Assembly (NCBI GenBank): GCA_021797515.1
Contig: JAJZZP010000147.1
Location: 1 to 57,688 of the forward strand
Length of the DNA stretch: 57,688 nt
Reading direction: 5' to 3'
Source of the DNA: Bacillota bacterium
GTDB taxonomy: Bacteria; Bacillota; Sulfobacillia; Sulfobacillales; Sulfobacillaceae
Part shown: piece by piece, positions 50,848 to 57,688 of the stretch
Layout of the letters: each line of letters starts with the position of its first letter
Position numbering within the stretch: the first letter of the stretch is position 1
Notes under the pieces: model-generated
Databases searched by the model: none
Told to the model about the DNA's origin: nothing
The model's input: the letters and a program-made list of their open reading frames with translations, nothing else
Translations under genes and position numbers: made by a program

Positions 50848-52626
50848 CTATTTCTCCTTTGCTTGCTGTTGCGACGCGTACACGCCGGGCGCCACGCCTC
50901 GATCAAACAACTGCGACAATTCCGGGGGCATTGATGGAACTGCCACTTCCCGGACTCTCACAGCATCTCCGTCAAGATCTTGGACATAGTTCCACTGCCC
51001 TACTTCCGACAATTCATCAGGATAATCAGTGCGCCAATGGGCACCCCGGCTTTCCTTGCGGGCCAGTGCTCCGCGCACAATCAGCTCCGCCAAGGTTAGC
51101 ATGGACTGCACCTCGAACACCGCGTGCCAACCGGGGTTATACACCCGAGATCCAGTAACTCCCACGTTTTGGGCCCGTATTTGAAGGTCCGTCAGCTTGG
51201 CAAGGCCATCTTCCAACATGGGGCCATCACGTACAATGCCCGCATGATCAGACATAATTTCCTGCAACTGCTCGTGGAGCAGGTAGGGATTTTCTCCATT
51301 GGACACACTAAACGGCTTTAACACCCGGTTCATTTCTTGTTCCACGTCGCTCTCCGACACTTGGGGAAGGGACGTATGATCCTGTACGTATTCCAACGCT
51401 CCGTCCCCGGCACGGCGACCAAATACCAGAAGGTCAGCTAAAGAGTTTCCACCCAACCGATTGGCCCCATGCAACCCGCAGGCCACTTCTCCGGCAGCAA
51501 ACAGCCCCGGGATATTGGTGGCGCAGCTTTCGGCTTCCACTCTCACTCCACCCATGGTGTAGTGACAGGTGGGAGCGACCTCAAACTTCTCTTTGGTAAT
51601 ATCTACATCAGCTAAGGTTAGGTATTGCTCGTACATACCAGGCAGTTTACGCTTGATAAACTCAGGGCCTTTATGGGTAATATCCAGCCAAGCACCTCCA
51701 TGCGGAGTGCCACGACCCGCCTGCACTTCTTTGAAAATGGAACGGGCTACTACATCGCGCGAAGACAACTCTTTCCGCTCCGGGTCGTATTTCAGCATAA
51801 AGCGGTCACCTTCGGAATTGTATAGCAATCCGCCTTCACCCCGCACGCCTTCGGTGACCAAAAGCCCCCGAACTCCGGGTGGCCATACCATCCCGGTCGG
51901 GTGGAACTGGACCATTTCCATATCCATCAATTCAGCCCCGGCGCGAAATGCCAACGACGCCCCATCTCCTGTACTTTCCCAGGAGTTAGAGGTCACTTTG
52001 TAAATCTTGCCCCAACCGCCGGTGGCAAGAACAATGGCCTTGGCTCGAAACAGAACGAATTTCCCGGTGGAGCGGTAATAGGCCAGCGCGCCGGCAATTC
52101 GGCCGTCACCATCCAATAGTAGTTTAGTAATCGTCACTTCCTGGTGCACCGTAATATCCTGGCTAATCGCCTTATATTGCAGAGTGCGCAACAACTCCAT
52201 CCCGGTCCGGTCTCCAATATGCGCCAACCGACGGAAAGTATGTGCGCCAAAAGGCCTCTGCATAATCTTTCCTTCAGGAGTTCGGTCGAACACTGCACCC
52301 CATTCTTCCAATTCCAGTACTCGCTCTGCGGCCTCTTTGGCAAACAACTCGACCATTTGATAGTTGTTGATGAAGTGCCCGCTCCGCATGGTGTCATAGA
52401 AATGGGTTTCCCAGCCATCCCACGGGTCCAAGTTGCCTAAAGATGCGGCAACCCCACCTTCGGCCATAACGGTGTGGGCCTTGCCTAATAAGGATTTTCC
52501 GATTATGCCCACTTTGACCCCAGAAGACGCCGCCTGCACTGCAGCACGAAGTCCAGCACCGCCAGAGCCAATCACCAAGACGTCATATTGATGCGACTCC
52601 AAGGTCGCAAACTGTTCACTCGCCAT
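50848..52626 (-). CDS. sdhA: Succinate dehydrogenase/fumarate reductase flavoprotein subunit
   Basis: A 592-residue FAD subunit. FAD binding VLVIGSGGAGLRAAVQAA; flavinylated His in LLGKAHTVMAEGGVAASLG; active-site FHPTGMVWPPGVRGLLVTEG, and HGANRLGGNSLADLLVFG near the C-terminal capping/substrate region. ATG at 52626 follows GAGGTTGTTCTAAT. It is 2 bp from the sdhC stop and sdhB follows after 2 bp, a tight operon. Oxidises succinate in the TCA cycle; reverse activity cannot be excluded. Confidence 0.96.
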   Translation of the reverse strand: MASEQFATLESHQYDVLVIGSGGAGLRAAVQAASSGVKVGIIGKSLLGKAHTVMAEGGVAASLGNLDPWDGWETHFYDTMRSGHFINNYQMVELFAKEAAERVLELEEWGAVFDRTPEGKIMQRPFGAHTFRRLAHIGDRTGMELLRTLQYKAISQDITVHQEVTITKLLLDGDGRIAGALAYYRSTGKFVLFRAKAIVLATGGWGKIYKVTSNSWESTGDGASLAFRAGAELMDMEMVQFHPTGMVWPPGVRGLLVTEGVRGEGGLLYNSEGDRFMLKYDPERKELSSRDVVARSIFKEVQAGRGTPHGGAWLDITHKGPEFIKRKLPGMYEQYLTLADVDITKEKFEVAPTCHYTMGGVRVEAESCATNIPGLFAAGEVACGLHGANRLGGNSLADLLVFGRRAGDGALEYVQDHTSLPQVSESDVEQEMNRVLKPFSVSNGENPYLLHEQLQEIMSDHAGIVRDGPMLEDGLAKLTDLQIRAQNVGVTGSRVYNPGWHAVFEVQSMLTLAELIVRGALARKESRGAHWRTDYPDELSEVGQWNYVQDLDGDAVRVREVAVPSMPPELSQLFDRGVAPGVYASQQQAKEK

Positions 52627-52627
52627 A

Positions 52628-53392
52628 TTAGAACAACCTCGGATCGTTGAAGACTCCCATAATCAGGAGACGAATGTATAAATCGGCGGCCCACACCGAG
52701 AAGAGCGATGCCCAAGCCCAACCACCGTGAAAGTGATTCCATGACGAAACCCGGCGCCACCACTTGTATCCCGTGGACGGCTTGCCATTCGCACAAGAGA
52801 AGCAGTCTTTACGACCACCCACCATGTTCCGGAAAGCATGGCAAGAAAAGGTATAGGCGGTTAGCAACACGGCATTAATCAGTAAAATGATGGATCCTAC
52901 ACCAACACCAAATCCGTTTTTGAAAATAAATGCTTGTACGGTATCTTTCCATAGGAAAATAAGAACTATCACTGCCAAATACCATGCATAGCGATGCAGA
53001 TTGTTTAAATTAAACGGGAAACGACGTTCCCCAGTATATACCCGGGTCTTGTGAGAGTTCGGTTCTGCCACCGCGCAGCCCGCAGGATGAAAGAAAAAAC
53101 CGCGGAAATATTCCTTGCGGTAATAGTAACAAGAGAATCGAAAAAGAAACGGTACCCATACCACATAAAGTGCGGTTAAGACATGAAATCCAAACCAACT
53201 CGCAACCCCTGGAGAAAAAAACGGCGACACGTAATTTTGATACGTGCCGGTATTGTGCCAAAACACTTCCCAAATTGCGTAAATCACAAATCCACCCAAG
53301 GCCACTATGGTAAAAGCAGGTTCTACCCAGTAAGGCAAATGTTTTTCTGCCTTTTTTCGACTTGGGACCGTGGTTTGCATCGGCTGCGCCAT
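52628..53392 (-). CDS. sdhC: Succinate dehydrogenase membrane anchor/cytochrome b subunit
   Basis: A 254-residue membrane protein with about five helices. It is not the classic short SdhC; it resembles the single anchor of actinobacterial Sdh1 with conserved histidines in FGFHVLTALYVVW, NNLHRYAWYLAVI, FSCHAFRNMVGG and WNHFHGGWAW, which could ligate one or two hemes. ATG follows GAGGAGGATTCTA. It heads sdhCAB. A possible -10 TATACT lies about 60 bases upstream with no clear -35. Heme number is inference. Confidence 0.88.
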   Translation of the reverse strand: MAQPMQTTVPSRKKAEKHLPYWVEPAFTIVALGGFVIYAIWEVFWHNTGTYQNYVSPFFSPGVASWFGFHVLTALYVVWVPFLFRFSCYYYRKEYFRGFFFHPAGCAVAEPNSHKTRVYTGERRFPFNLNNLHRYAWYLAVIVLIFLWKDTVQAFIFKNGFGVGVGSIILLINAVLLTAYTFSCHAFRNMVGGRKDCFSCANGKPSTGYKWWRRVSSWNHFHGGWAWASLFSVWAADLYIRLLIMGVFNDPRLF

Positions 53393-53508
53393 TAGAATCC
53401 TCCTCTGTGAGGCATTGATCGTGAAAAATGCACAGCATCAGTATAACTCACGTGCATACCTGTGATCTCACTCTCAGTCTAAACTAAAAATTCAGATATG
53501 ATGTAGAA

Positions 53509-54822
53509 TTAATGGGAAGTCCACCAATGATCCAACCGTTTTCTAACATCATTCTCCTGTCCCTGATCGGATGGTTGATATATTGCAACGCCGTCAAGTT
53601 CTGGAGGGCGATAGCGCTGAGGAACGAAGTGCCCCGGGCTGTCGTGCGGATACTGGTAAGGCTCGTCAATATCCGGGCGGTAATGACGGTCACGGAGATG
53701 GTCGGGAACTTCCAAATTGGGCCATCTTTGGAGAATATTGTCTAGCCTTTCTAAGGCCGCGACTACCGTATTGGATTTAGGTGCCCCAGCTAAATAAATA
53801 ACGGCCTCCGCTATGGGAATTCTGGCCTCCGGAAGCCCTACGGCATTGAGAGCGGTCCAAGCGGCCGCGGCCATCGTCAACGCGTGCGGATCCGCCAAGC
53901 CGATGTCTTCGGCGGCATGCACTAAAATCCTTCGCACAATATAGCGAGGATCGTCGCCGCCAGCCAGCAATCGTCCCATCCAATACAGCGCAGCGTCGGG
54001 GTCCGATCCGCGAATGCTTTTGATAAATGCAGAAGTGATGTCATAATGGCGATCCCCACCGGTATCGTGGTAATGGGCAGAGTCTTGCCACACCTGGTTT
54101 ACGTGAGCTGCCGTTATATGATCGGTGTCGTCGGCATCCGCCATCCAGGCTACCCGTTCCAAGAGGCTCAATGCCAACCGGCCGTCGCCAGCGCAACGTT
54201 GAGCCAAAATGCTGAAGACTTCCCGATCGATGAATCCCGAATGCCACCATTCCTCTCGCCGGCTCCAAGCACGATCCAAAATAGCGACTAGGCTTTGCTC
54301 ATTCAAAGCATGGAATTGCACCAAAAGACATCGAGACACTAGAGCACTGTTAAGTGAGGCCCATGGATTTTCCGTGGTCGCTCCGATCAATACGACGGTA
54401 CCATCTTCCACAAATGGCAACAATACGTCTTGTTGGCCTTTGTTGAATCGATGAATTTCATCAACAAATAAAACCGTGCCTCGTCCTTCGTTAGCCCACA
54501 ACTGCCGCGCCGCATCGGCCGCCCGGCGAAGATCGGCAGCACCCGAATCAATAGCCGACAGTGAGACAAAACGCATCTTTCCGGACCCCGTCAAGATCTT
54601 CGCCGCGGTGGTCTTGCCAGTACCTGCAGGCCCGTAAAAAATTGCTGATCGTAACCTATGTTCCAATAAATTGCGTAAGACACCACCCGTTCCAGTAAGG
54701 TGATCCTGTCCCGCAAGTTCGTCCAACCGCACCGGTCTGAGGCGCCATGGCAGCGGAGCACTTTGTTCCCGGTCACGATCTCCGGCGTCGGCAAATAGAT
54801 CAGGGCCCGGTGATTTAGGCAT
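53509..54822 (-). CDS. rarA: Replication-associated recombination protein A (RarA/MgsA AAA+ ATPase)
   Basis: A 437-residue clamp-loader-like AAA+ ATPase acting at stalled forks. RPVRLDELAGQDHLTG, Walker A IFYGPAGTGKTT, Walker B LFVDEIHRFNKGQQD, sensor 1 LIGATTENPWASLNSAL, and C-terminal domain with DPDAALYWMGRLLAGGDDPR. The ATG at 54822 overlaps the end of the threonine aldolase gene by eight bases; a GTG ten codons upstream is less likely. Context with 6S RNA, Rrf2 regulator and mnmA nearby echoes the Bacillus yrvN region. Confidence 0.94.
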   Translation of the reverse strand: MPKSPGPDLFADAGDRDREQSAPLPWRLRPVRLDELAGQDHLTGTGGVLRNLLEHRLRSAIFYGPAGTGKTTAAKILTGSGKMRFVSLSAIDSGAADLRRAADAARQLWANEGRGTVLFVDEIHRFNKGQQDVLLPFVEDGTVVLIGATTENPWASLNSALVSRCLLVQFHALNEQSLVAILDRAWSRREEWWHSGFIDREVFSILAQRCAGDGRLALSLLERVAWMADADDTDHITAAHVNQVWQDSAHYHDTGGDRHYDITSAFIKSIRGSDPDAALYWMGRLLAGGDDPRYIVRRILVHAAEDIGLADPHALTMAAAAWTALNAVGLPEARIPIAEAVIYLAGAPKSNTVVAALERLDNILQRWPNLEVPDHLRDRHYRPDIDEPYQYPHDSPGHFVPQRYRPPELDGVAIYQPSDQGQENDVRKRLDHWWTSH

Positions 54823-55846
54823 GGATATGTTCCGAAAGATCGCGAAAGACACGCAGTGCGTGAGTCACGCCTTCGTCGTCTATATCCAAATGAGTCACCA
54901 GTCTAACCCTTTGCGGTCCCATGGTCCCGACTAGCACCTGGTTTTGGGCTAAGTGATCGACAGCGTGCGTGGCCACCGCGACAGGAAAATCCAGCATCAC
55001 CATATTGGTAGGCACCGCGGGCAACATCACCTGATAACCCATCTCAGACAGCGCATGAGCCATAAGGCGGGCACGGCCATGGTCTTCCTCCAATCGTTGA
55101 ACGTTGTTGGTCAAGGCATATAACCCTGCTGCGGCAATAATGCCGGCTTGGCGCATGCCGCCCCCCAACCATTTGCGAAAAATTCGGGCACGATCAATAA
55201 AAGGTCTTGAGCCTAGCAAAACCGAACCAACGGGTGCACCCAATCCTTTGGACAGGCAAATCGACACTGAATCGACAGGTTGTGCTAGATCTCTCCCAGA
55301 AATCCCGAAGGCTATCGCTGCATTAAACAATCGGGCCCCATCTAAGTGCACCCCAAGCCCGTAAGATCGCGCTTCATCAATTAACGGAACTAATCGGTCC
55401 AAACGAATGGCTGCACCGCCGGCCCGATTGTGGGTATTTTCCAAGCACAACAAGCGTGGATTCGGATGGTGAATGTTTTTAGGGCGGATGGCCTTTCGTA
55501 ATATTTCCGGAGTTGGGGTCCCTTCGATACCCTCAAGCAAATTCCAGGTGACACCACCCCACATAGCGGCGGCACCGCCCTCGTAATAATAGGCGTGGTT
55601 GTCACGGTGAATAAAAACTTCGTCGCCGCGCTCGGTATGGGTTAATATAGCGACTTGGTTGGCCATGGTCCCGCTGGGCATAAACAGGCCAGCCTCTTTA
55701 CCCAGCATTTCCGCAGTGACTGCCTCGAGCTGGTTAACGGTAGGATCCTCGCCATAGACATCGTCCCCCACCGCTGCTGTCATCATGGCATCACGCATAG
55801 CGTCGGTAGGTCGCGTTACCGTATCGGAACGAAAATCGGTTCCCAT
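54815..55846 (-). CDS. Low-specificity L-threonine aldolase
   Basis: A 343-residue PLP enzyme splitting threonine or allo-threonine into glycine and acetaldehyde. [58 protein letters not shown] and PLP lysine in [18 protein letters not shown]. It could feed glycine to the glycine cleavage/glyA system elsewhere in the window. It starts 2 bp after the thioredoxin stop and overlaps rarA at its end, so trxA, this gene and rarA are likely cotranscribed. Confidence 0.93.
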   Translation of the reverse strand: MGTDFRSDTVTRPTDAMRDAMMTAAVGDDVYGEDPTVNQLEAVTAEMLGKEAGLFMPSGTMANQVAILTHTERGDEVFIHRDNHAYYYEGGAAAMWGGVTWNLLEGIEGTPTPEILRKAIRPKNIHHPNPRLLCLENTHNRAGGAAIRLDRLVPLIDEARSYGLGVHLDGARLFNAAIAFGISGRDLAQPVDSVSICLSKGLGAPVGSVLLGSRPFIDRARIFRKWLGGGMRQAGIIAAAGLYALTNNVQRLEEDHGRARLMAHALSEMGYQVMLPAVPTNMVMLDFPVAVATHAVDHLAQNQVLVGTMGPQRVRLVTHLDIDDEGVTHALRVFRDLSEHIHA

Positions 55847-55848
55847 CT

Positions 55849-56169
55849 CTATAGTCCTAGCCGCTTTAGCAGCTGGGCTTTGGGCAGTGCTCCCACAACT
55901 CGACCGGTTTCCTGACCATTTTGAAATCGGATCAGGGTTGGAATGCTCATAACCCCATGTTCTGCAGCCAAGTTAGGATTTTCGTCAACATTGAGTTTAG
56001 CAATAGTGACCGTTCCAGCACGCTCATTGGCCACTTCTTCTAAAATAGGGCTAATCATTCGGCAGGGCACGCACCAGGCGGCCCAAAAGTCCACAATCAC
56101 TGGAGTTTGCGACGATTTAACCACCGATCCAAAATTATCCTGATTGACCACCACTACATTTTCGGACAT
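55849..56169 (-). CDS. trxA: Thioredoxin
   Basis: A 106-residue thioredoxin. IVDFWAAWCVPCRMISPIL holds the redox-active CxxC, as WCVPC rather than the standard WCGPC; the change can alter redox potential. cis-Pro in MSIPTLIRF and the C-terminal VGALPKAQLLKRL are normal. ATG at 56169 follows GGAGGGATGGCTT; the upstream TTG lies inside this ribosome site. It is directly downstream of the 6S RNA terminator. Confidence 0.94.
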   Translation of the reverse strand: MSENVVVVNQDNFGSVVKSSQTPVIVDFWAAWCVPCRMISPILEEVANERAGTVTIAKLNVDENPNLAAEHGVMSIPTLIRFQNGQETGRVVGALPKAQLLKRLGL

Positions 56170-56212
56170 AAGCCATCCCTCCAATTTTCTTCCCGATCTT
56201 ACCAGGGAACAG

Positions 56213-56248
56213 CATTAAAGAGAAGACACGAATGCCTTCTCTTTAATG
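56213..56248 (-). terminator. Terminator-like hairpin at the 3' end of the 6S RNA
   Basis: A perfect 13-bp stem CATTAAAGAGAAG/CTTCTCTTTAATG with a 10-base loop directly follows the 6S-like RNA on the minus strand. The U-content lies within the stem rather than after it, so termination strength is uncertain. Confidence 0.6.
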
Positions 56249-56438
56249 CCTCCCCACATGTGCCGTGAAGATTCGACGTTTTGAACCTGCTCGAAAGCAG
56301 GTGGGTGCCTCCCGTTCGCTTTCGTAGTCCCCATCACCGAAGTGGGGGCAGGACGGCCGCGAGACTGAGGTCAGGCTCCCTATGTTTTGGTGTTGGCTCA
56401 AAACATATCGACCGGTAACACGCACACCGCAGGGCGAC
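56249..56438 (-). ncRNA. ssrS: Probable 6S RNA
   Basis: Transcribed leftward from about 56438. A long rod-like RNA is predicted: the 5' segment with GCC...TGTGCGTG pairs with CACGGCACA...GGC at the 3' end. Internal features typical of Gram-positive 6S RNA include GGCACCCACCTGC, a small hairpin CCTGCTTTCGAGCAGG, GTTCAAAACGTCGAATC and the opposite strand AGCCTGACCTC. It has its own consensus promoter and a downstream hairpin. In Bacillus 6S-1 lies near yrvN(rarA)/cymR/mnmA, and the context matches. 6S RNA binds and regulates the vegetative RNA polymerase. I could not run a covariance model, so the family call rests on pattern and context. Confidence 0.75.
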
Positions 56439-56445
56439 TAAAATT

Positions 56446-56474
56446 ATTATAAACCCATGGTTCGATCGCCGCAA
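56446..56474 (-). promoter_or_regulatory. Promoter of the 6S-like RNA
   Basis: On the minus strand TTGCGG, 17-base spacer and a perfect TATAAT, placed 7-8 bases before the inferred RNA start. Coordinates may be off by one. Confidence 0.7.
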
Positions 56475-56482
56475 TGGCAATA

Positions 56483-56512
56483 AAGCCCACCAGAGCCAAG
56501 TCTGGTGGGCTT
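56483..56512 (-). terminator. Terminator of the DUF3243 gene
   Basis: A perfect 12-bp stem AAGCCCACCAGA/TCTGGTGGGCTT with 6-base loop, followed on the minus strand by TATTGCC, right after the stop of the DUF3243 gene and before the 6S promoter. Confidence 0.8.
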
Positions 56513-56519
56513 GAACCAA

Positions 56520-56771
56520 CTACGAGAGGTCTTCTTCGTCCTTGGCCATGTTGGTGACCATGTCAGCCAGCATTTCCTTGTCTTTACGGTTGCTGGCCTG
56601 CCATACGCGTTTCGCGAGACGGTCTTCTGGTGACTTGGCCTCGACGTTGGACTGCATCATGGCATCTCCCATCTCAATCACGTCTTTTTGCACGTCATTG
56701 CTGCCGTTCTGCAGACGGTTCTTGACCCGGGACTTCAAATCCTGAAAGGATTGAGGCACACCTTTTGCCAA
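56520..56771 (-). CDS. DUF3243 domain protein
   Basis: An 83-residue protein related to Bacillus YmfJ. Family core: MGDAMMQSNVEAKSPEDRLA then KRVWQASNRKDKEMLADMV. The best start is TTG at 56771 with GGGAGGGA nine bases upstream; a longer frame to 56819 is less likely. Function unknown; YmfJ structure is helical. Downstream is a strong terminator. Confidence 0.75.
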   Translation of the reverse strand: MAKGVPQSFQDLKSRVKNRLQNGSNDVQKDVIEMGDAMMQSNVEAKSPEDRLAKRVWQASNRKDKEMLADMVTNMAKDEEDLS

Positions 56772-56937
56772 AACGAATCCCTCCCTCGATAGTGATCGGA
56801 GCTTTGCACTCCACAGCATAGTCTTAGCCCAATTGCCAAAATATCATACCTCAACACGAATATTCGAAGACGAATTCTCCCACAATAGCACTGTCCGCAT
56901 AGAAAAGGTCAAAGACCTCATGTAGGAGGTGAGCTAT

Positions 56938-57270
56938 TTGAATTGGGTAGGTGCCATTGTCCGCTTTATTGTCGCAGCCTTGGTTTTAATGTTGCTGGGA
57001 TATATCGTCCCCGGTTTTTCGCATTTGGGTTTTTGGTCAGCCCTGCTGGCCGCATTAGTGATTGCTCTGGTGGGATACGTCATCGAAGCGATGTTCGGCA
57101 AATCAGTCTCTCCATATGGGCGGGGCCTCGTAGGCTTTTTGGTTTCCGCTTTGGTTGTCTATCTTTCCCAAATTGTGGTTCCAGGCATGCATGTCACCAT
57201 TCTCGGCGCTTTAATCGCAGCGTTTGTCATCGGGCTAGTCGATTTGTTCATTCCCACTGCTGTTCGTTAG
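56938..57270 (+). CDS. Phage-holin-IV/YvlD-like membrane protein
   Basis: A 110-residue membrane protein with four helices. Family pattern: FIVAALVLMLLGYIVPGF, ALLAALVIALVGYVIEAM, LVGFLVSALVVYLSQIVVPG and LGALIAAFVIGLVDLFIP. Despite the holin name such YvlD-type proteins are mostly chromosomal stress/envelope proteins. TTG start at 56938 follows AGGAGG with eight-base spacing; the GTG at 56929 overlaps the ribosome site and is rejected. Confidence 0.82.
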   Translation: MNWVGAIVRFIVAALVLMLLGYIVPGFSHLGFWSALLAALVIALVGYVIEAMFGKSVSPYGRGLVGFLVSALVVYLSQIVVPGMHVTILGALIAAFVIGLVDLFIPTAVR

Positions 57271-57278
57271 CGCACCAG

Positions 57279-57314
57279 TGCGGTAGTCCCCATCTAAATT
57301 GGGCGACTACCGCA
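57279..57314 (+). terminator. Hairpin terminator after the YvlD-like gene
   Basis: Ten-bp stem TGCGGTAGTC/GACTACCGCA around an inner CCCA/TGGG pairing; followed by TTATGG, a weak U-tract. Confidence 0.65.
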
Positions 57315-57319
57315 TTATG

Positions 57320-57688
57320 GCTGTCTAGTATACAGTTTTCCATGCAACTTTTAGCCGTCCACAGCATAAAAACATCTGTCAATGACGTCGTGATCCCCCA
57401 GACGCTTGCACAGTGTCACCAACTGTTCCAACAACTAACGGTAGGGTTGGGAATCATCCAAACCCGGCGCAATAACCATCATGCATCCCCAGATAAGTCA
57501 GGTGTGCGCCTTTGACATCCTCAAGGGTTATGGCAACCTGAGCATTATGGAAAGTTACCGTGGCAAATGCGCATAGGGCGCCATTTTTTACCAAAGTTCT
57601 TGACATAACGTTTCGGTGAGTAGGTACCACGTGGACCACTTTTCACGGCTAGTCAGACCGAATGTATCCCAAATTGACCAGCTATCTT
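57320..57688. other. Window end with no assignable gene
   Basis: Short frames exist on both strands. The minus-strand segment reading KNGALCAFATVTFHNAQVAI (about 57485-57610) has a faint SpoVG-like flavour, but it stops after 50 codons, has no ribosome site and is not a convincing gene. Nothing else is seen. Confidence 0.3.

Noticed and set aside
57508..57522. Third IS605 end (TTTGACATCCTC)
   Set aside because: Only the short motif matches; no hairpin or GC-rich tract accompanies it.
57454..57639. SpoVG-like gene at the window end
   Set aside because: Only about 20 residues look similar, the frame is too short and no start signal is present.
1..57688. CRISPR array, tRNA or rRNA genes
   Set aside because: No regularly spaced repeats, tRNA cloverleaf with CCA-end sequence, or rRNA sequence was seen on reading both strands.

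Overview
The window reads as the chromosome of a spore-forming Firmicute with moderate GC and many GTG/TTG starts. It carries the complete spoIIIAA-AH operon, a pro-sigma-K gene, an IreB/RuvX/MltG block and a SufCDSUB operon. Gene order around rarA, an Rrf2 regulator, mnmA, alaS, ireB, ruvX and mltG, and around aroQ, papA, efp and spoIIIA, matches the Bacillus/Clostridium pattern. The actinobacterial-looking succinate dehydrogenase anchor and general codon flavour suggest a deep-branching thermoacidophilic Firmicute such as Sulfobacillus; that assignment is inference from memory, not a search.

Layout. 1-2.1 kb: tail of a broken ABC-2 permease and a DesK/DesR-type two-component pair. 2.1-3.1 kb: an HNH nuclease and an IS200/IS605-type right-end remnant. 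3.15-7.9 kb (minus): spoIIIAA-AH, ending in a strong terminator. 8-10.1 kb (plus): a GAF sensor kinase and response regulator, with the GAF domain resembling heme sensors DosS/DosT. 10.2-23.7 kb (minus): one long, tightly packed run yqeG-aroE-prepilin peptidase-aroC-aroK-aroB-gcvT-gcvH-gcvPA-gcvPB-glyA-aroQ-papA-efp, then a CD1247-type protein; it joins chorismate synthesis, glycine cleavage and translation functions. 24-29.5 kb (plus): sufC-D-S-U-B plus a Rieske protein. 29.5-31 kb (minus): a Cys/Met gamma-family PLP enzyme, with a 0.27-kb IS605-family remnant directly upstream.

31.1-37.0 kb is the most striking part. The sigma-K gene is split into a 3' half (31076-31458) and a 5' half (36640-36990) by a 5,186-bp skin-like element bounded by an identical ATGAG core. 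Joining the halves at the core restores a 242-residue pro-sigma-K in frame. The element encodes a large serine recombinase, a translationally coupled 56-residue protein that is a candidate directionality factor, a divergent winged-helix regulator, SurE, an atypical UppP, a DsrE-like protein and an HxlR regulator. Reconstructed attB and attP sites are both symmetric about the same central GA dinucleotide, which supports site-specific excision.

37.3-43.1 kb (minus): a Gfo/Idh/MocA oxidoreductase, a MutY-family glycosylase, a frameshifted membrane protein, a degenerate PBP-like protein, mltG, a RuvX-DUF1292 fusion and ireB. 43.1-49.3 kb (minus): alaS, an AI-2E transporter, small proteins, a PRC-barrel protein, mnmA and an [2Fe-2S]-type Rrf2 regulator. 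49.4-50.04 kb: hairpin-rich, gene-poor DNA. 50.1-53.4 kb: sdhCAB. 53.5-56.2 kb: rarA, threonine aldolase and thioredoxin. 56.2-56.45 kb: a probable 6S RNA with its own promoter. 56.5-57.7 kb: a DUF3243 protein, a YvlD-type membrane protein and an uninformative window end.
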